Origin: JBDIAG01 sp963835085
GTDB taxonomy: Bacteria > Actinomycetota > Actinomycetes > Actinomycetales > CAWJMD01
Reading direction: 5' to 3'
Length of the DNA: 64,000 nucleotides
Assembly: GCA_963835085.1 (NCBI GenBank)
Contig: CAWIED010000002.1
Coordinates: forward strand, 372,001 to 436,000
The notes under the pieces: model-generated
The model's database searches: none
What the model saw: the letters and a program-made list of their open reading frames with translations, nothing else
Told to the model about the DNA's origin: nothing
Shown: positions 33,691 to 42,097 of the stretch, one piece after another
How the letters are laid out: every line of letters begins with the position of its first letter
Numbering within the stretch: the stretch's first letter is position 1
Position numbers and translations under genes: made by a program

Positions 33691-33934
33691 AGTCGCTCAG
33701 TGCTGTTTGCAGCATCTCCCCGTTCACGCTGCACTCCCAGGACAGGCCGCGACAGGTATCACCCAAGACATCTACATGCACGTCGCACCGTGCCTCGGAC
33801 GCGACGCGGCGGACCGGATCGCCTCGCTCATCCTGGCCCCGGATTCACGCTCCCCGTGCATGGCTGCGGACAATTGCAGCGCATTTGCAGCGCGGCCGGG
33901 TTCCGACGAGCCGAACGACGAAGGACAGGAATGA
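33691..33934 (+). pseudogene. Tyrosine recombinase (integrase) C-terminal remnant next to att B
   Basis: The frame encodes AATGITQDIYMHVAPCLGRD and AADRIASLILAP. The string TxDIYxHV is the end of phage-type integrases and contains the nucleophilic Tyr. The arginine-bearing catalytic parts are absent. It runs into the tRNA-Arg fragment 87 bp later, the usual int-att order of elements that integrate into tRNA 3' ends. Closely similar remains precede att D. Confidence 0.68.
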
Positions 33935-33964
33935 AGATTTCGCACACGCGTCCGACACGACAAC

Positions 33965-34063
33965 GGCCCCTGCCCCGCGTTGCGGCGGGAAGGGGCCGGT
34001 GTCGTCGCTGTCTCAACGAGTGCGCCCGGAGGGACTCGAACCCCCAACCTTCTGATCCGTAGG
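33965..34063 (-). other. att remnant B: 3' half of tRNA-Arg(ACG) plus hairpin
   Basis: Minus strand 34063-34021 reads from the anticodon loop CTACGGA through TCAGAAGGTT and the T-arm GGGGGTTCGAGTCCCTC to the acceptor CGGGCGCA, identical in design to the 3' half of actinobacterial tRNA-Arg(ACG). The 5' half is absent. Further on lies the hairpin 33965-33997 (GGCCCC...GGGGCC). This is what an attachment site looks like after integration, so it marks an element boundary. Confidence 0.78.
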
Positions 34064-34360
34064 GTCATGCTCACCGTGACGGGCCATCCGTTAGCAGACA
34101 TTCAAGATCGACACGTACCGTTTCGCCCGGGCGACACGTCCGCCCTGTGGCGATTCGGGGCTTGCGATCCAGGCAGTGGCTGTGCAAATGGCTGCGCGCT
34201 GGCAGCGCACCACGCCCCGGCGACAGCGGCAGTGCCGCCACTCAGGTCGCTCTGTCTTGCAGTTTCTGTTTTGCAGTTCTGTTTTGCAGTTCCTCGAACT
34301 GCAAACATGGATGCGCGCGCAGTTCTGCACAATCGACTCTCCCCGTGGGAGGTGAGTGAT

Positions 34361-35266
34361 TCAGTCCCGCCAGCCCTGACCAGGTTGCCACCGCCCAGTC
34401 GTACGGGTTTGTCCGAGCAGTGGGTTCATGCACATGCCGACGTGCCTGAGCGCGGACTCCAGGTCATGCAGTGCGGCGTCGATTCGTGTCTTGCGTGCGT
34501 ACGCCCGATAGCCGCTCGACCAGTTCGAGGCTGGAGCGACCAGCGCTGTAGGCAGGCGGATGTTGCGGCGTGCGCTTTCGGCGTGCAACGCGGCGGAGAC
34601 AAGGGCGGCATCGAGTTCGCACGAGGAGACGATGAGCGCGAGGTCGATCAGGTCGCGATAGCGAGAGGAGGGGGTGCGGCGGTCTCCGTAGAGTTCGTAC
34701 ATCGCGCATATCTTGTCGGCGACCTGGTCGGTGATCGGATACACGCAGATGGCCGGCAGTTCGGACAGGCCCGGTAGTTCGACCACGGGTTTCGGTGTGA
34801 TTCTGTCCGGCGCAGCAATCATGTGCAGGTCGGTCGCGAGATCAATCGAGAACTGTTGATACGGGCCACCTATGTAGGCAGCCACGCTGATCTCGAGCAC
34901 CGGATTCGTCGTGCTGTACGTCGCCGCCTCGCCAAGCACGAACGTGAGGTGGTCACCGTCACCGGGAGCGGTGAGGTCTCGGAGGTCGGCGAGCGCATCG
35001 TCCGGATGCACCTGCCCGAGACGCAGAAGATCCAGGTCACGCGAGTATCGCGCCGCGGGGAGCCGCATGAGCAGGCTCGCACCGCCTTTGAGAACCCAGG
35101 CGTTGTCAGGAGCGGCAAAGATCAGGGCCAGGAGTCGTTGGAAGAGGAACTCCCGTCGCAGTTGCTCCAGTTGGCGGCCCCGGGTTGCGGCCTGAGCCTT
35201 GAGACGGTGCTCCACCGCACGACGAAAGGCGGCCGCGGTCGCATAGTGCGCCGAACCATTGATCAT
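34361..35266 (-). CDS. AbiEii/AbiGii-type nucleotidyltransferase toxin
   Basis: 301 residues. The nucleotidyltransferase core is seen as NAWVLKGGASLLMRLPAARY followed by SRDLDLLRL (the KGG and the D-x-D of the active site), and further LPAICVYPITDQVADKICAM and SSRYRDLIDLALIV. Proteins of the AbiE family are the toxic half of type IV toxin-antitoxin and phage-abortive systems; they modify tRNA 3' ends or similar targets. The ATG overlaps the stop of the upstream AbiEi-like gene by 4 bases. All motifs look intact. Confidence 0.88.
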   Translation of the reverse strand: MINGSAHYATAAAFRRAVEHRLKAQAATRGRQLEQLRREFLFQRLLALIFAAPDNAWVLKGGASLLMRLPAARYSRDLDLLRLGQVHPDDALADLRDLTAPGDGDHLTFVLGEAATYSTTNPVLEISVAAYIGGPYQQFSIDLATDLHMIAAPDRITPKPVVELPGLSELPAICVYPITDQVADKICAMYELYGDRRTPSSRYRDLIDLALIVSSCELDAALVSAALHAESARRNIRLPTALVAPASNWSSGYRAYARKTRIDAALHDLESALRHVGMCMNPLLGQTRTTGRWQPGQGWRD

Positions 35267-36330
35267 GAGTCGCTCGCTTCCTCGTCCGTCAGACCGGGCA
35301 GGATCTTGGATCTCGCGTCGCGCGCGTCACCGCCTCGTGCGACCTGCGACGCCTCAGCTACCTGCCGTAGCTGCGCTACCACCTCATAGAGCGGCTGCAG
35401 CTGCAGTGCCAGTTCGGCAACCCTTGCTCTCAGTGCCGACGAGTCGACAACCACGTCGAGCTTGCCGAGCGACTGGAGAGCTTCGATCGACGGCTGGAGT
35501 TGCCTGGCCAGGTCCGCGGTCACGGTCAGCACTGGCGAGTCGACAAGGGCTGCGCGGAGCTGTTCCCCCATCTGAGCACTTGGCTCCAGCCGACGCTGAA
35601 TTGCGGCGAGCTGGGCCTGGAGCTGCCGGACGTCCCCCTGGAGATCACCCATAGATCCCGCCCTCGCGAGTTCCGTCGCGCGGCTGACTGCCGTCGACAC
35701 CCCCGACTCCTGCAGGAGCCGGGCCAGGAGAGCCTCACCATCGCCCATCGGAGTCCCGTAGCGGCGGGCGTGACGTCGCAGGACCGCGGCCAGGTGCTGG
35801 TCGTCGACGTGCTGCTGGGTGAGCGCGTCGCGGACGACGCTGGCCAGGTGTCCGCCGTCGAGATGGGCGGCCGCCAGATCGTCGACGGTCCTCAGGACCG
35901 TGGTCACCGGCAGCCCATCGACGATGGTCCAGTCCGCCACGTCGATCTGCCCACGATGAAGGCGGACGTCCGGCCGCCTGGTCTGCTTGCGCTCCTGTGT
36001 CGTGAACTCCAGGTCATCGGCCTCAAGGTCGCCGAGGCGATGCACCGCGGCGGCGGACCGGTGTGAGACCACAATGGGCGGCGCATCGTGGAGTCGCTCA
36101 CGGGCAGGGCGGCCCGGATCCAGCGCCAGCCAGGCCGCCCGCAGTTCGTCCAGCGGAGAAGGCGGCGTCCCAGCCAGCCGGTACACGCCATGCACCAGCC
36201 GTTCGAGCGCGCCCTGCTTGTGGAGCCGGGCCACAGCCTGAGCAGACAGGCCCAGACCTCGGGCCTGCGCAGTAGTCACGAGACCCCACTGCTCCGCCGT
36301 CAGGTCCGCCAACCCAAGATCCGCCGTCAT
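35263..36330 (-). CDS. AbiEi-like antitoxin/regulator with long C-terminal helical region
   Basis: 355 residues. N-terminal winged helix (TTAQARGLGLSAQAVARLHK, GALERLVHGVYRLAGTPPS) as in AbiEi_4; middle restriction-fold-like region with IVVSHRSAAAVHRLG, VRLHRGQIDVADWTIVDGLP and TTVLRTVDDLAAAHLDGGHL; the last 150 residues are helical and coiled-coil rich (QLQAQLAAIQRRLEPSAQMG). Known AbiEi proteins repress the operon and block the toxin. The coiled tail is longer than usual and may serve oligomerisation. Operon order antitoxin-toxin with a 4-base overlap. Confidence 0.83.
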   Translation of the reverse strand: MTADLGLADLTAEQWGLVTTAQARGLGLSAQAVARLHKQGALERLVHGVYRLAGTPPSPLDELRAAWLALDPGRPARERLHDAPPIVVSHRSAAAVHRLGDLEADDLEFTTQERKQTRRPDVRLHRGQIDVADWTIVDGLPVTTVLRTVDDLAAAHLDGGHLASVVRDALTQQHVDDQHLAAVLRRHARRYGTPMGDGEALLARLLQESGVSTAVSRATELARAGSMGDLQGDVRQLQAQLAAIQRRLEPSAQMGEQLRAALVDSPVLTVTADLARQLQPSIEALQSLGKLDVVVDSSALRARVAELALQLQPLYEVVAQLRQVAEASQVARGGDARDARSKILPGLTDEEASDS

Positions 36331-36511
36331 AACTCATCCACTGTACTTCGATACTCATCATTGGAGCCACTTTTGAAGCTTGCCGACACGTCGTCGGCGT
36401 CGACCACGTCGCCGATGCTCTGGAACACCGTCGCTGCCATATCTCCTCAAGCCATCAGATCAGCTTCACACTTGGATCAGTTATGGCTAGTTACTTCGTT
36501 TGGAGGTAATC

Positions 36512-36898
36512 ATGTCCGAAGCCCTCGCTGATGACGTCCAGGCTCTTCGCGCCGCACTGGAGGGGACACACGACAAGGTCAGTGTGACCCTCGAACTGCC
36601 CCGCAAGAGTGCCGAGAAGGTCCTCGCCCTGCTCGACGCCGAGCGCACCACCGGCGCCGTCGTTGTTCCGATCAAGGAACTGTTCACCACCACCGAAGCC
36701 GCGACCATGCTCGGACTGTCACGCCCGACCCTGATGAAGCTGGTCGAGTCCGGCGAGATCGACCACGTCAAGGTCGGAACCCACCACCGCATCTCGGCCG
36801 AGGCCATCCTGGCATTCCAGCGCGCTCGCAAGTCGCGTCGCAATAAGGCTGCCGAGGCGCTCGCGCAGTTCTCCAACGAGATCGGCTTCGTCGATTGA
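36512..36898 (+). CDS. Excisionase-like HTH antitoxin
   Basis: 128 residues from ATG 36512, with GGAGGT at ideal spacing. A helical N-terminal half (VQALRAALEGTHDKVSVTLE) is followed by a MerR/excisionase HTH: LFTTTEAATMLGLSRPTLMK, LVESGEIDHVKVGTHHRISA. Such proteins are antitoxins to PIN-domain toxins encoded next, as here (TTGA stop-start overlap). A distant relative with the same arrangement is at 47,450-47,884. Confidence 0.85.
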   Translation: MSEALADDVQALRAALEGTHDKVSVTLELPRKSAEKVLALLDAERTTGAVVVPIKELFTTTEAATMLGLSRPTLMKLVESGEIDHVKVGTHHRISAEAILAFQRARKSRRNKAAEALAQFSNEIGFVD

Positions 36899-37462
36899 CG
36901 ATCAGCGTCGTCCTGGCTGACGCCAACATCCTGTTCTCCCGTACCCTGCGCGACTACTTCCTCTACGCCGCCGATGCCGGAGCGATCGAGATCCATTGGA
37001 GCCAGCAGATCCTCGACGAGATGTCGCGAAACCTGCGCAAGCAGATCGGACTCAGCCGGGCCGACACCAATCGGCTCGAAGCCTTGATGAACGACTACAT
37101 CGAGTACGCCCTCATCGATGTCGGAGCCCGAGGACCTCGCCTCTGTGCAAGACGTCGACGTGGACCCCGACGACCGTCACGTTCTCGCAGCCGCACTCAG
37201 TGCCGACGCCGACATCCTCCTCACCGATAACACCCTTCATTTCCCGCGCGAGTGGATGGCCGAGCACGGCATCGCGCTCCTGAATTCCGGGACGCTACTC
37301 GTGAGGTTGGCGGAGACCTTTCCCGACAGGCTCCTGGCCGCGCACCGGCAGACCGTCCGCTTCTCCCCAAAGTCCGAAGCAGAGATCCTCGCCACTCTGC
37401 AGTTGATCGTCGGAGAGTCGGTCACTGACACCATACGGACGCTCGCCGAACGCCAGGTGTAG
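36895..37462 (+). pseudogene. PIN-domain toxin, frameshifted
   Basis: The frame from TTG 36895 gives VVLADANILFSRTLRDYFLY (PIN Asp), WSQQILDEMSRNLRKQIG and DYIEYALIDV; at 37123 one extra G shifts it, and the next frame supplies EPEDLASVQDVDVDPDDRHV, LAAALSADADILLTDNTLHF and the rest to a stop at 37462. Removing one G yields a complete nuclease with all acidic residues (D, E, DD, D). With the antitoxin intact, loss of the toxin by one base is the pattern expected from selection, although a sequence error is possible. Confidence 0.8.
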
Positions 37463-37658
37463 CCGACGCGCTCGGACAGCGGGTCCGCCTAGAGCAGGAG
37501 CGGATCGACTGGCGTTGGGCACTGGACCGGATGACGCCCTGAGTTTCATGGCTGGATTCGACTGGGGTCCAGCGACCATGGCGACACAGATGGCTACACA
37601 CACGGATAAATCGGTCACGAGTCGCGGCCCAAAACTTCGAGCGTCGACCCACGAAAAG

Positions 37659-37684
37659 GCCCCAGACGCGTGGGCGTCTGGGGC
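37659..37684. terminator. Bidirectional hairpin terminator beside att C
   Basis: GCCCCAGACGC and GCGTCTGGGGC pair perfectly (11 bp, 4-nt loop). TTTT follows on the plus strand and an A-run precedes it, so it can stop RNA polymerase in both directions. An almost identical hairpin is beside att D. Confidence 0.75.
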
Positions 37685-37705
37685 TTTTCGTCGCTGTCTC
37701 AACGA

Positions 37706-37757
37706 GCGCGCCCGGGGGTGTCTGGAGGGACTCGAACCCCAACCTTCTGATCCGTAG
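37706..37757 (-). other. att remnant C: 3' half of tRNA-Arg(ACG)
   Basis: Minus strand: CCTACGGATCAGAAGGTTGG, GGTTCGAGTCCCTCC, then an 11-bp insertion before the acceptor CCGGGCGCGC. Apart from that insertion it equals copies B and D. The DNA to its right also resembles the DNA to the right of B and D for about 150 bp, so the elements share their left ends. Confidence 0.7.
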
Positions 37758-38009
37758 GGGTGTGCCAACTGTGATGGCGCGCCTATCAACGGACATTCAG
37801 GTTTATATCATGTTGTTTCGTGCGGTCGACACGTCCGTAATGCGGCGATTCAGATCAGGCAGTCCTGCTGTGCCTGTGCAGCTGGCAGCGCGCCCGCCCG
37901 TGCACAGACCTCGACGCACCTCTACCTTCAGGTGTGTGAGCGGACGACGAACATGGATGGATGGCCGAGTCGATGTCCTGCTCCGGGAACTGTCAGACCT
38001 CGGATAGTG

Positions 38010-38180
38010 ATGTCGCGAACGCAGGCCACAGAGATGATCGGCGAACGCGTGGAACTCGTGGCCTCGCGCATGAGAATCGGCCCGATGGCAGCACGCGCTT
38101 TACTGACCGACGAGTCCGTCAAGACACTGGCGCAGTCCCTGGTGTTCCACATCGCGGAGGAGGCACTTGGAGTGAGCTGA
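38010..38180 (+). CDS. Small hypothetical protein
   Basis: 56 residues from ATG 38010: MSRTQATEMIGERVELVASR, MRIGPMAARALLTDESVKTL, AQSLVFHIAEEALGVS. It is amphipathic and helical with no close family that I recognise. The frame just upstream ends VDVLLRELSDLG three bases before, which looks like the tail of another protein, so the two could be partners or one broken gene. No strong ribosome site. Confidence 0.35.
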   Translation: MSRTQATEMIGERVELVASRMRIGPMAARALLTDESVKTLAQSLVFHIAEEALGVS

Positions 38181-38184
38181 TCAG

Positions 38185-38571
38185 TTGACCGCCGCACGAG
38201 ACGTGCGGGTCCCGATCCGACTGATCGGACGAGTGGTTGCCGGATTGGACGCGGCCACACGCGTTCGGCTTACTGAGCGCGAGGACCTTCCACATACCCG
38301 TGAGGCGGTGGCCCAGCTGGCCACAGTCCAAGCTGACTTGGGCGTGATCATGTCTGACCAGATCGCCGAGGGCGTCCAGGGAGAGCCACAGATCCGCACA
38401 CCACGGCACTGCTCCACCGGCTGGCCCGCTCCCTTGAGGTCGCCGCCGCACTTATGGACGAGGGTATCGATGGGTACGACATCGACCCGCTTCAACTTCC
38501 CAGCCTCGCCCTGGCCTTCCGTCGGGACGCCAGTGAACTGAGGGCACGTGCGGACATCCACCGGACATAGA
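38185..38571 (+). pseudogene. Hypothetical accessory protein, frameshifted
   Basis: The first frame encodes PIRLIGRVVAGLDAATRVRL, TEREDLPHTREAVAQLATVQ, ADLGVIMSDQIAEGVQGEPQ. After about 38400 the protein-like signal moves to another frame: TALLHRLARSLEVAAALMDE, GIDGYDIDPLQLPSLALAFR, RDASELRARADIHRT and a stop at 38571. Both parts are hydrophilic and helical. Family not recognised; probably a mobile-element gene with an indel. Confidence 0.45.
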
Positions 38572-38632
38572 GACGCCGCGTTGTGTCACAGGTCGCGTCC
38601 GCTGCAACGACAAGAACGCTCGTAGAACCATG

Positions 38633-38740
38633 CCGGTCGTAACCGCTCAACGGCCATTTCGCGTTGCTGCCCCTCAGGTGCAGGCTTCCTGCTGGCGGCG
38701 CCGGGGTCGTAACCGTTCAACGGGGCCATTCGCGTTGCTG
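38633..38740. repeat. Two imperfect 36-bp direct repeats with a 33-bp gap
   Basis: GTCGTAACCGCTCAACGG (first copy, from 38636) and GTCGTAACCGTTCAACGG (second, from 38707), each followed within 2-3 bases by CCATT and CGCGTTGCTG. Repeat and spacer lengths resemble a CRISPR unit, but there are only two copies with indels between them and no cas gene in the window. Confidence 0.4.
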
Positions 38741-38759
38741 TGGAGGTCTGGACCAGGTT

Positions 38760-38970
38760 GCCACGCGAGATAAGTGGACGAAGATATCCCTCGACTGCCG
38801 ATACTGGCTCGCGCTCGACCTTCTTGTTGCGGGAGGCCGCGGAGTACACGGGTCTGGTCGACGGGATCACTAGCGCGTTGGCGGACACGTATCGGGGTCC
38901 GGGGGCGCCTTCCACGCTAGAGATCTTGAGTCGTCGCAAACCCGCGTTTCCCTGCAGGGCAGGCACTTCC
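38760..38970 (+). mobile_element. IS1380-like transposase, N-terminal relic
   Basis: A short segment reading LLREAAEYTGLVDGITSALA and DTYRGPGAP is typical of the N-terminus of another IS1380-type transposase group. Frame breaks lie on both sides and no inverted repeats are left. The rest of 38,572-39,198 holds only the direct repeats above and one short C-terminal-like frame on the minus strand (ALDVEREHRLLVDHETSAWA, 39,016-39,198), which I cannot assign. Confidence 0.4.
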
Positions 38971-39198
38971 GTGCTTCTATGCGCCGATCAGGCCGCTGCC
39001 TCGTGACCGATCCGTTAGGCGCTGCTCGCCATTTCCTCGGCCCATGCGGACGTCTCGTGGTCGACTAGCAGGCGGTGTTCTCGCTCGACGTCGAGGGCCT
39101 CCTGCCCGGCATCCGCTTGGATGCCGGGCACCGCGTTGGAATGGCGGCCGCCGTCCCCGATCTGCGGGAATTGCAGCCGCCATCTGGTTCCGAGCCCC

Positions 39199-40104
39199 TC
39201 AAGTCCTAGGTGGGTGGTGGGTGATGAAGTTGTCTACCAGGTTGTTGAACTCTTCGGCGTGTTCGATCTGCAGCCAGTGGCCGCAACGGTTGATCAGGAT
39301 TACCCGGGAGTCGGCGATGAAGGTGGTCAATCGCAGGCTGTTCTCGTAGTGAACGACGCGGTCGTCCCGGCCGTGCAGGAGCAATGTCGGCGCGGCGATT
39401 GTCTTGGCGCGTTCCCAGTCGAGTTGGACGATGGGCCGTTTGCCGATGCCGTCGATGAAGTTCTGGTTGTGGTCAGGTCGTGCAGCCACGGTCTCGGCGC
39501 GGGCGCGGATAAGATCGGCGGTCGCGAATGACGAGTCATAGGTCATGACCTCGACGAGATGCCGCATGGTCTCGACCGTTGGCGTCCGGTAGCCCTGCTG
39601 CAAGACGCGGAGTCCTTCGGTCAAGCCGCTCGGGCCGGTGATGGTCGGTTGCCCCGATGACGTGCCCATGGTGATCAGCCGCCTGACCCGGTCGGGGTAC
39701 TCGTAGCCGAATTGGATGGTGGTCCCACCGCCCATGGAGTTGCCGATCAGTGTGGCGCTTTCGATGTCGAGCACGTCCATGAGCTCGGCGACGTTGCGGG
39801 CGTGGTTTCGGTCCTGCCAGGTGACGGTGTCGGATGCACCCCAGCCGGGCATGTCGGGGGCAATGACGTGGTATTTCTCGGCGAGGACTCCGATGTTGCG
39901 GGAGAAATTGGACCATCCAGTTGCACCGGGACCTGAGCCGTGGAGAAGGATCAGCTTTTCGGCGTTCCCTTGTCCTGCTTCGTTGAGATGAATCTCGGCT
40001 GATGGTGTTCGCACGCGGCGGCTCGTGTTGTCATAGGTGAGGGTCATGTTTGTCTTCGATCGCAATATGTGGATGCCGGTCGGGGTGACGGTTGTTCCTG
40101 TCAT
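39199..40104 (-). CDS. mhpC: MhpC-type meta-cleavage product hydrolase
   Basis: 301 residues. The start ATG 40104 overlaps the dehydrogenase stop (ATGA); a later Met at 40047 is possible. Alpha/beta hydrolase with oxyanion motif LHGSGPGATGWSNFSRNIG, nucleophile Ser in IGNSMGGGTTI, Asp in LHGRDDRVV and His in RCGHWLQIEHAEEF. The GSGPGATGW motif is specific to MhpC/BphD/HsaD enzymes, which cut the C-C bond of ring-opened catechols. With MhpB upstream, the substrate is probably a ring-fission product of a substituted catechol. Confidence 0.9.
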   Translation of the reverse strand: MTGTTVTPTGIHILRSKTNMTLTYDNTSRRVRTPSAEIHLNEAGQGNAEKLILLHGSGPGATGWSNFSRNIGVLAEKYHVIAPDMPGWGASDTVTWQDRNHARNVAELMDVLDIESATLIGNSMGGGTTIQFGYEYPDRVRRLITMGTSSGQPTITGPSGLTEGLRVLQQGYRTPTVETMRHLVEVMTYDSSFATADLIRARAETVAARPDHNQNFIDGIGKRPIVQLDWERAKTIAAPTLLLHGRDDRVVHYENSLRLTTFIADSRVILINRCGHWLQIEHAEEFNNLVDNFITHHPPRT

Positions 40105-41213
40105 GTGCCGTGGGTAACCACGACGTTGGTGAAGCCGCCATGTCGGGCCTCGATGGCGTCGAGTGCTTCGTTGAGTTGGTCGAGGGGGTAGGCCTTGTGT
40201 TCCAGAACGGACAGGTCCAGGGTGCCGGCGGCGGCCACCTCTGCCATGTCCTGGCCTTCGGCGACATCGAACCAGAGGGAGCCGATGACGCTGATCTGGA
40301 AGCACATGAGGCGGAACATCTCCAGGGGGAGAGGCTCGCTCATGCCGCCGATGTTGACCATGCGGCCGCCGCGCCGCAGCGAGTTGATGGCCTCGATGGA
40401 CAGGGTGTGTGGGGCACCGGGGCCGACGGCATCGATGAAGATGTCAGCGCCGAGTCCACCCGTGTTGTCACGGACCCAGTCGCCGAGGTCGCCGTCGGAT
40501 GTGGAGTGAGTGTGGATGCGCTGCGGGTCGAGTGCCTCGACTTCGGCCAGCTTCTGCTTGTCGCGGGCGATGCCGAGGATGGTGGTGGCGCCCATGGCCT
40601 TGGCCAGCAGGACGGCGCCGAGGCCGAGAGTGCCGGTGGCGCCGCTGATGAGCACGCTCTGCCCGGCGCAGGTACCGGCCTTGCGGAGTGCCGAGTAGGC
40701 GGTGCCCAGGTAACCGAATCGTGCGCCGGCCTCATAGCTGACCGCGTCGGGGAGAATGACCAGTGAGGTTGCGGGTGCGGTCATGTACTCGCCGAAGCCC
40801 GCGTAGGGGTACGAGCGGAAGATGTCGGTGGAGCGGGCTCCGAAGCCGAAGTATCCGAGGAATGTATAGGCGTCGCAGTTGATGGGCTGGGCCCGGCGGC
40901 AGGCGTGGCAGGAGCCGCATGCCGTGCCGGGGTTGACGTAGACCCGATCTCCCACGTTGATCGAGCTGACCTGGTCGCCGACAGCGACGACCTCCCCGGC
41001 CGCGTCAAGCCCGTAGATTGCCGGCAGTGGCGGCAGGGGCAGGAACGGGAACCACTCGGCGTAGTGGGTGATGACGTTCTTGAGGTTCGGAATCACCCCG
41101 CAGGTGGCCACCTTGACCAGGACGTCGTTGGGCCGGGGCTCCGGGATCGGGATGTCCTCGAGCTGGAAGGCGTGGCCCACCTCGTGCAGTCGGGCGGCGC
41201 GCATCGTGTTCAT
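40101..41213 (-). CDS. Zinc-dependent alcohol dehydrogenase
   Basis: 370 residues from ATG 41213 (AAGGAGAAG before). MDR fold: catalytic-site region LDAAGEVVAVGDQV, structural-zinc Cys cluster GTACGSCHACRRAQPINC, and the cofactor loop SVLISGATGTLGLGAVLL. It probably oxidises an alcohol in the aromatic pathway (side chain or ring-fission product). The active-site Cys/His near the N-terminus is less clear (ATCGVIPNLKNV), so the exact reaction is open. First gene of a two-gene unit with mhpC, divergent from the GntR gene. Confidence 0.86.
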   Translation of the reverse strand: MNTMRAARLHEVGHAFQLEDIPIPEPRPNDVLVKVATCGVIPNLKNVITHYAEWFPFLPLPPLPAIYGLDAAGEVVAVGDQVSSINVGDRVYVNPGTACGSCHACRRAQPINCDAYTFLGYFGFGARSTDIFRSYPYAGFGEYMTAPATSLVILPDAVSYEAGARFGYLGTAYSALRKAGTCAGQSVLISGATGTLGLGAVLLAKAMGATTILGIARDKQKLAEVEALDPQRIHTHSTSDGDLGDWVRDNTGGLGADIFIDAVGPGAPHTLSIEAINSLRRGGRMVNIGGMSEPLPLEMFRLMCFQISVIGSLWFDVAEGQDMAEVAAAGTLDLSVLEHKAYPLDQLNEALDAIEARHGGFTNVVVTHGT

Positions 41214-41371
41214 GTACTTCTCCTTCGATTGATCTGACGTTCGTCCTGAGTTCGAGTGAAAACGCTGTAGTGTCAATTGATTTCGTGGTTTTGCAGGGCA
41301 ATCGCCTTACGCGCCTACGGCCCCGGCAGGAGTGCGACGGCGACCACCGAAGAATCCATTTGCTCCTCCTG

Positions 41372-41389
41372 GCATGCTAGAATTTGGAC
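41372..41389 (+). promoter_or_regulatory. gntR promoter with GCATGC site
   Basis: TAGAAT (41378-41383) is a strong -10 that puts transcription start at about the ATG 41390, so the regulator is probably translated leaderless. GCATGC (41372-41377) within CTGGCATGCTAG lies directly upstream; CTGGCATGC recurs in the triple repeat before the isochorismatase-like gene, so it is a likely GntR operator. Confidence 0.55.
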
Positions 41390-42097
41390 ATGTCGATGGG
41401 TGGTGGGGGCATGGCTATGAGCGCGGCCAGTACGGTGGGTGGACGGTTGTCTCGGCAGGTGTATGACGAGGTCAAAGACCGGCTGTTGCGCGGTGACTAC
41501 GCCGGCGGTGAGCCACTGTCGGTGGACGAGATCCGAGGCCGGTTCGGGGTGTCCAAGCAGCCGGTCATGGAAGCCTTGAGACTCCTGGCTGCCGACGGGT
41601 TAGTGGACATCGTGCCGCAGGTGGGATCGGTGGCCGCCAAGTATTCGGCACAGGATGCTGTGGACTTCTACCGGATGTTTGCGCGGTTCGAGTCTGTGAT
41701 TGCTGAGGTGGCAGCGGTACGCGCCACGTCAGCGGGCTTGGCGCGATTGCGGGCTGTGGCGGCCGGTATGCACACGTTGGAGGAATCCGCCGATCCGGAG
41801 GTCAGGTCGCAGTCGTACCGGACAGGCAATCGCGAGTTCCATGCGTTGATCCACGAGTTGTCGGCGTCACCGATCATGGTGGCGACCAGCCGGCGGTTGT
41901 GGGATCTGAGCGACTTCCTCATTGCCACTGCGGGGCCCCGCCATGCGATGTCGCCAGTTCTTGTGCACCGCAATGGGGAGCACGATGCGATTCTGGCCGC
42001 GCTGGGTGTTCGCGATGCGGCCGCGGCCGGCCGCGCGATGGAGGACCACATTCTGGGGGTCATCGATCTGCTCCAGCCGCGCGCGGACGCGGGCTGA
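41390..42097 (+). CDS. GntR family (FCD) transcriptional regulator
   Basis: 235 residues from ATG 41390. N-terminal winged helix (RQVYDEVKDRLLRGDYAGGE, PLSVDEIRGRFGVSKQPVME, ALRLLAADGLVDIVPQVGSV) and C-terminal FCD effector domain (FYRMFARFESVIAEVAAVRA, NREFHALIHELSASP, then HAMSPVLVHRNGEHDAILAA). The Asp/His residues that bind metal in FCD domains are present in part. It sits between the two catabolic gene sets and probably represses both. The last 38 bases overlap the 3' end of mhpB on the other strand. Confidence 0.9.
   Translation: MSMGGGGMAMSAASTVGGRLSRQVYDEVKDRLLRGDYAGGEPLSVDEIRGRFGVSKQPVMEALRLLAADGLVDIVPQVGSVAAKYSAQDAVDFYRMFARFESVIAEVAAVRATSAGLARLRAVAAGMHTLEESADPEVRSQSYRTGNREFHALIHELSASPIMVATSRRLWDLSDFLIATAGPRHAMSPVLVHRNGEHDAILAALGVRDAAAAGRAMEDHILGVIDLLQPRADAG

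Noticed and set aside
33980..34777. Frame of 265 codons starting in att B
   Set aside because: It reads through the tRNA fragment (the peptide RTPNLLIRR is an artefact of tRNA translation) and then antisense to the AbiEii gene.
38633..38740. A true CRISPR array
   Set aside because: Only two rep units with indels, no leader and no cas gene; reported as a low-interest repeat instead.
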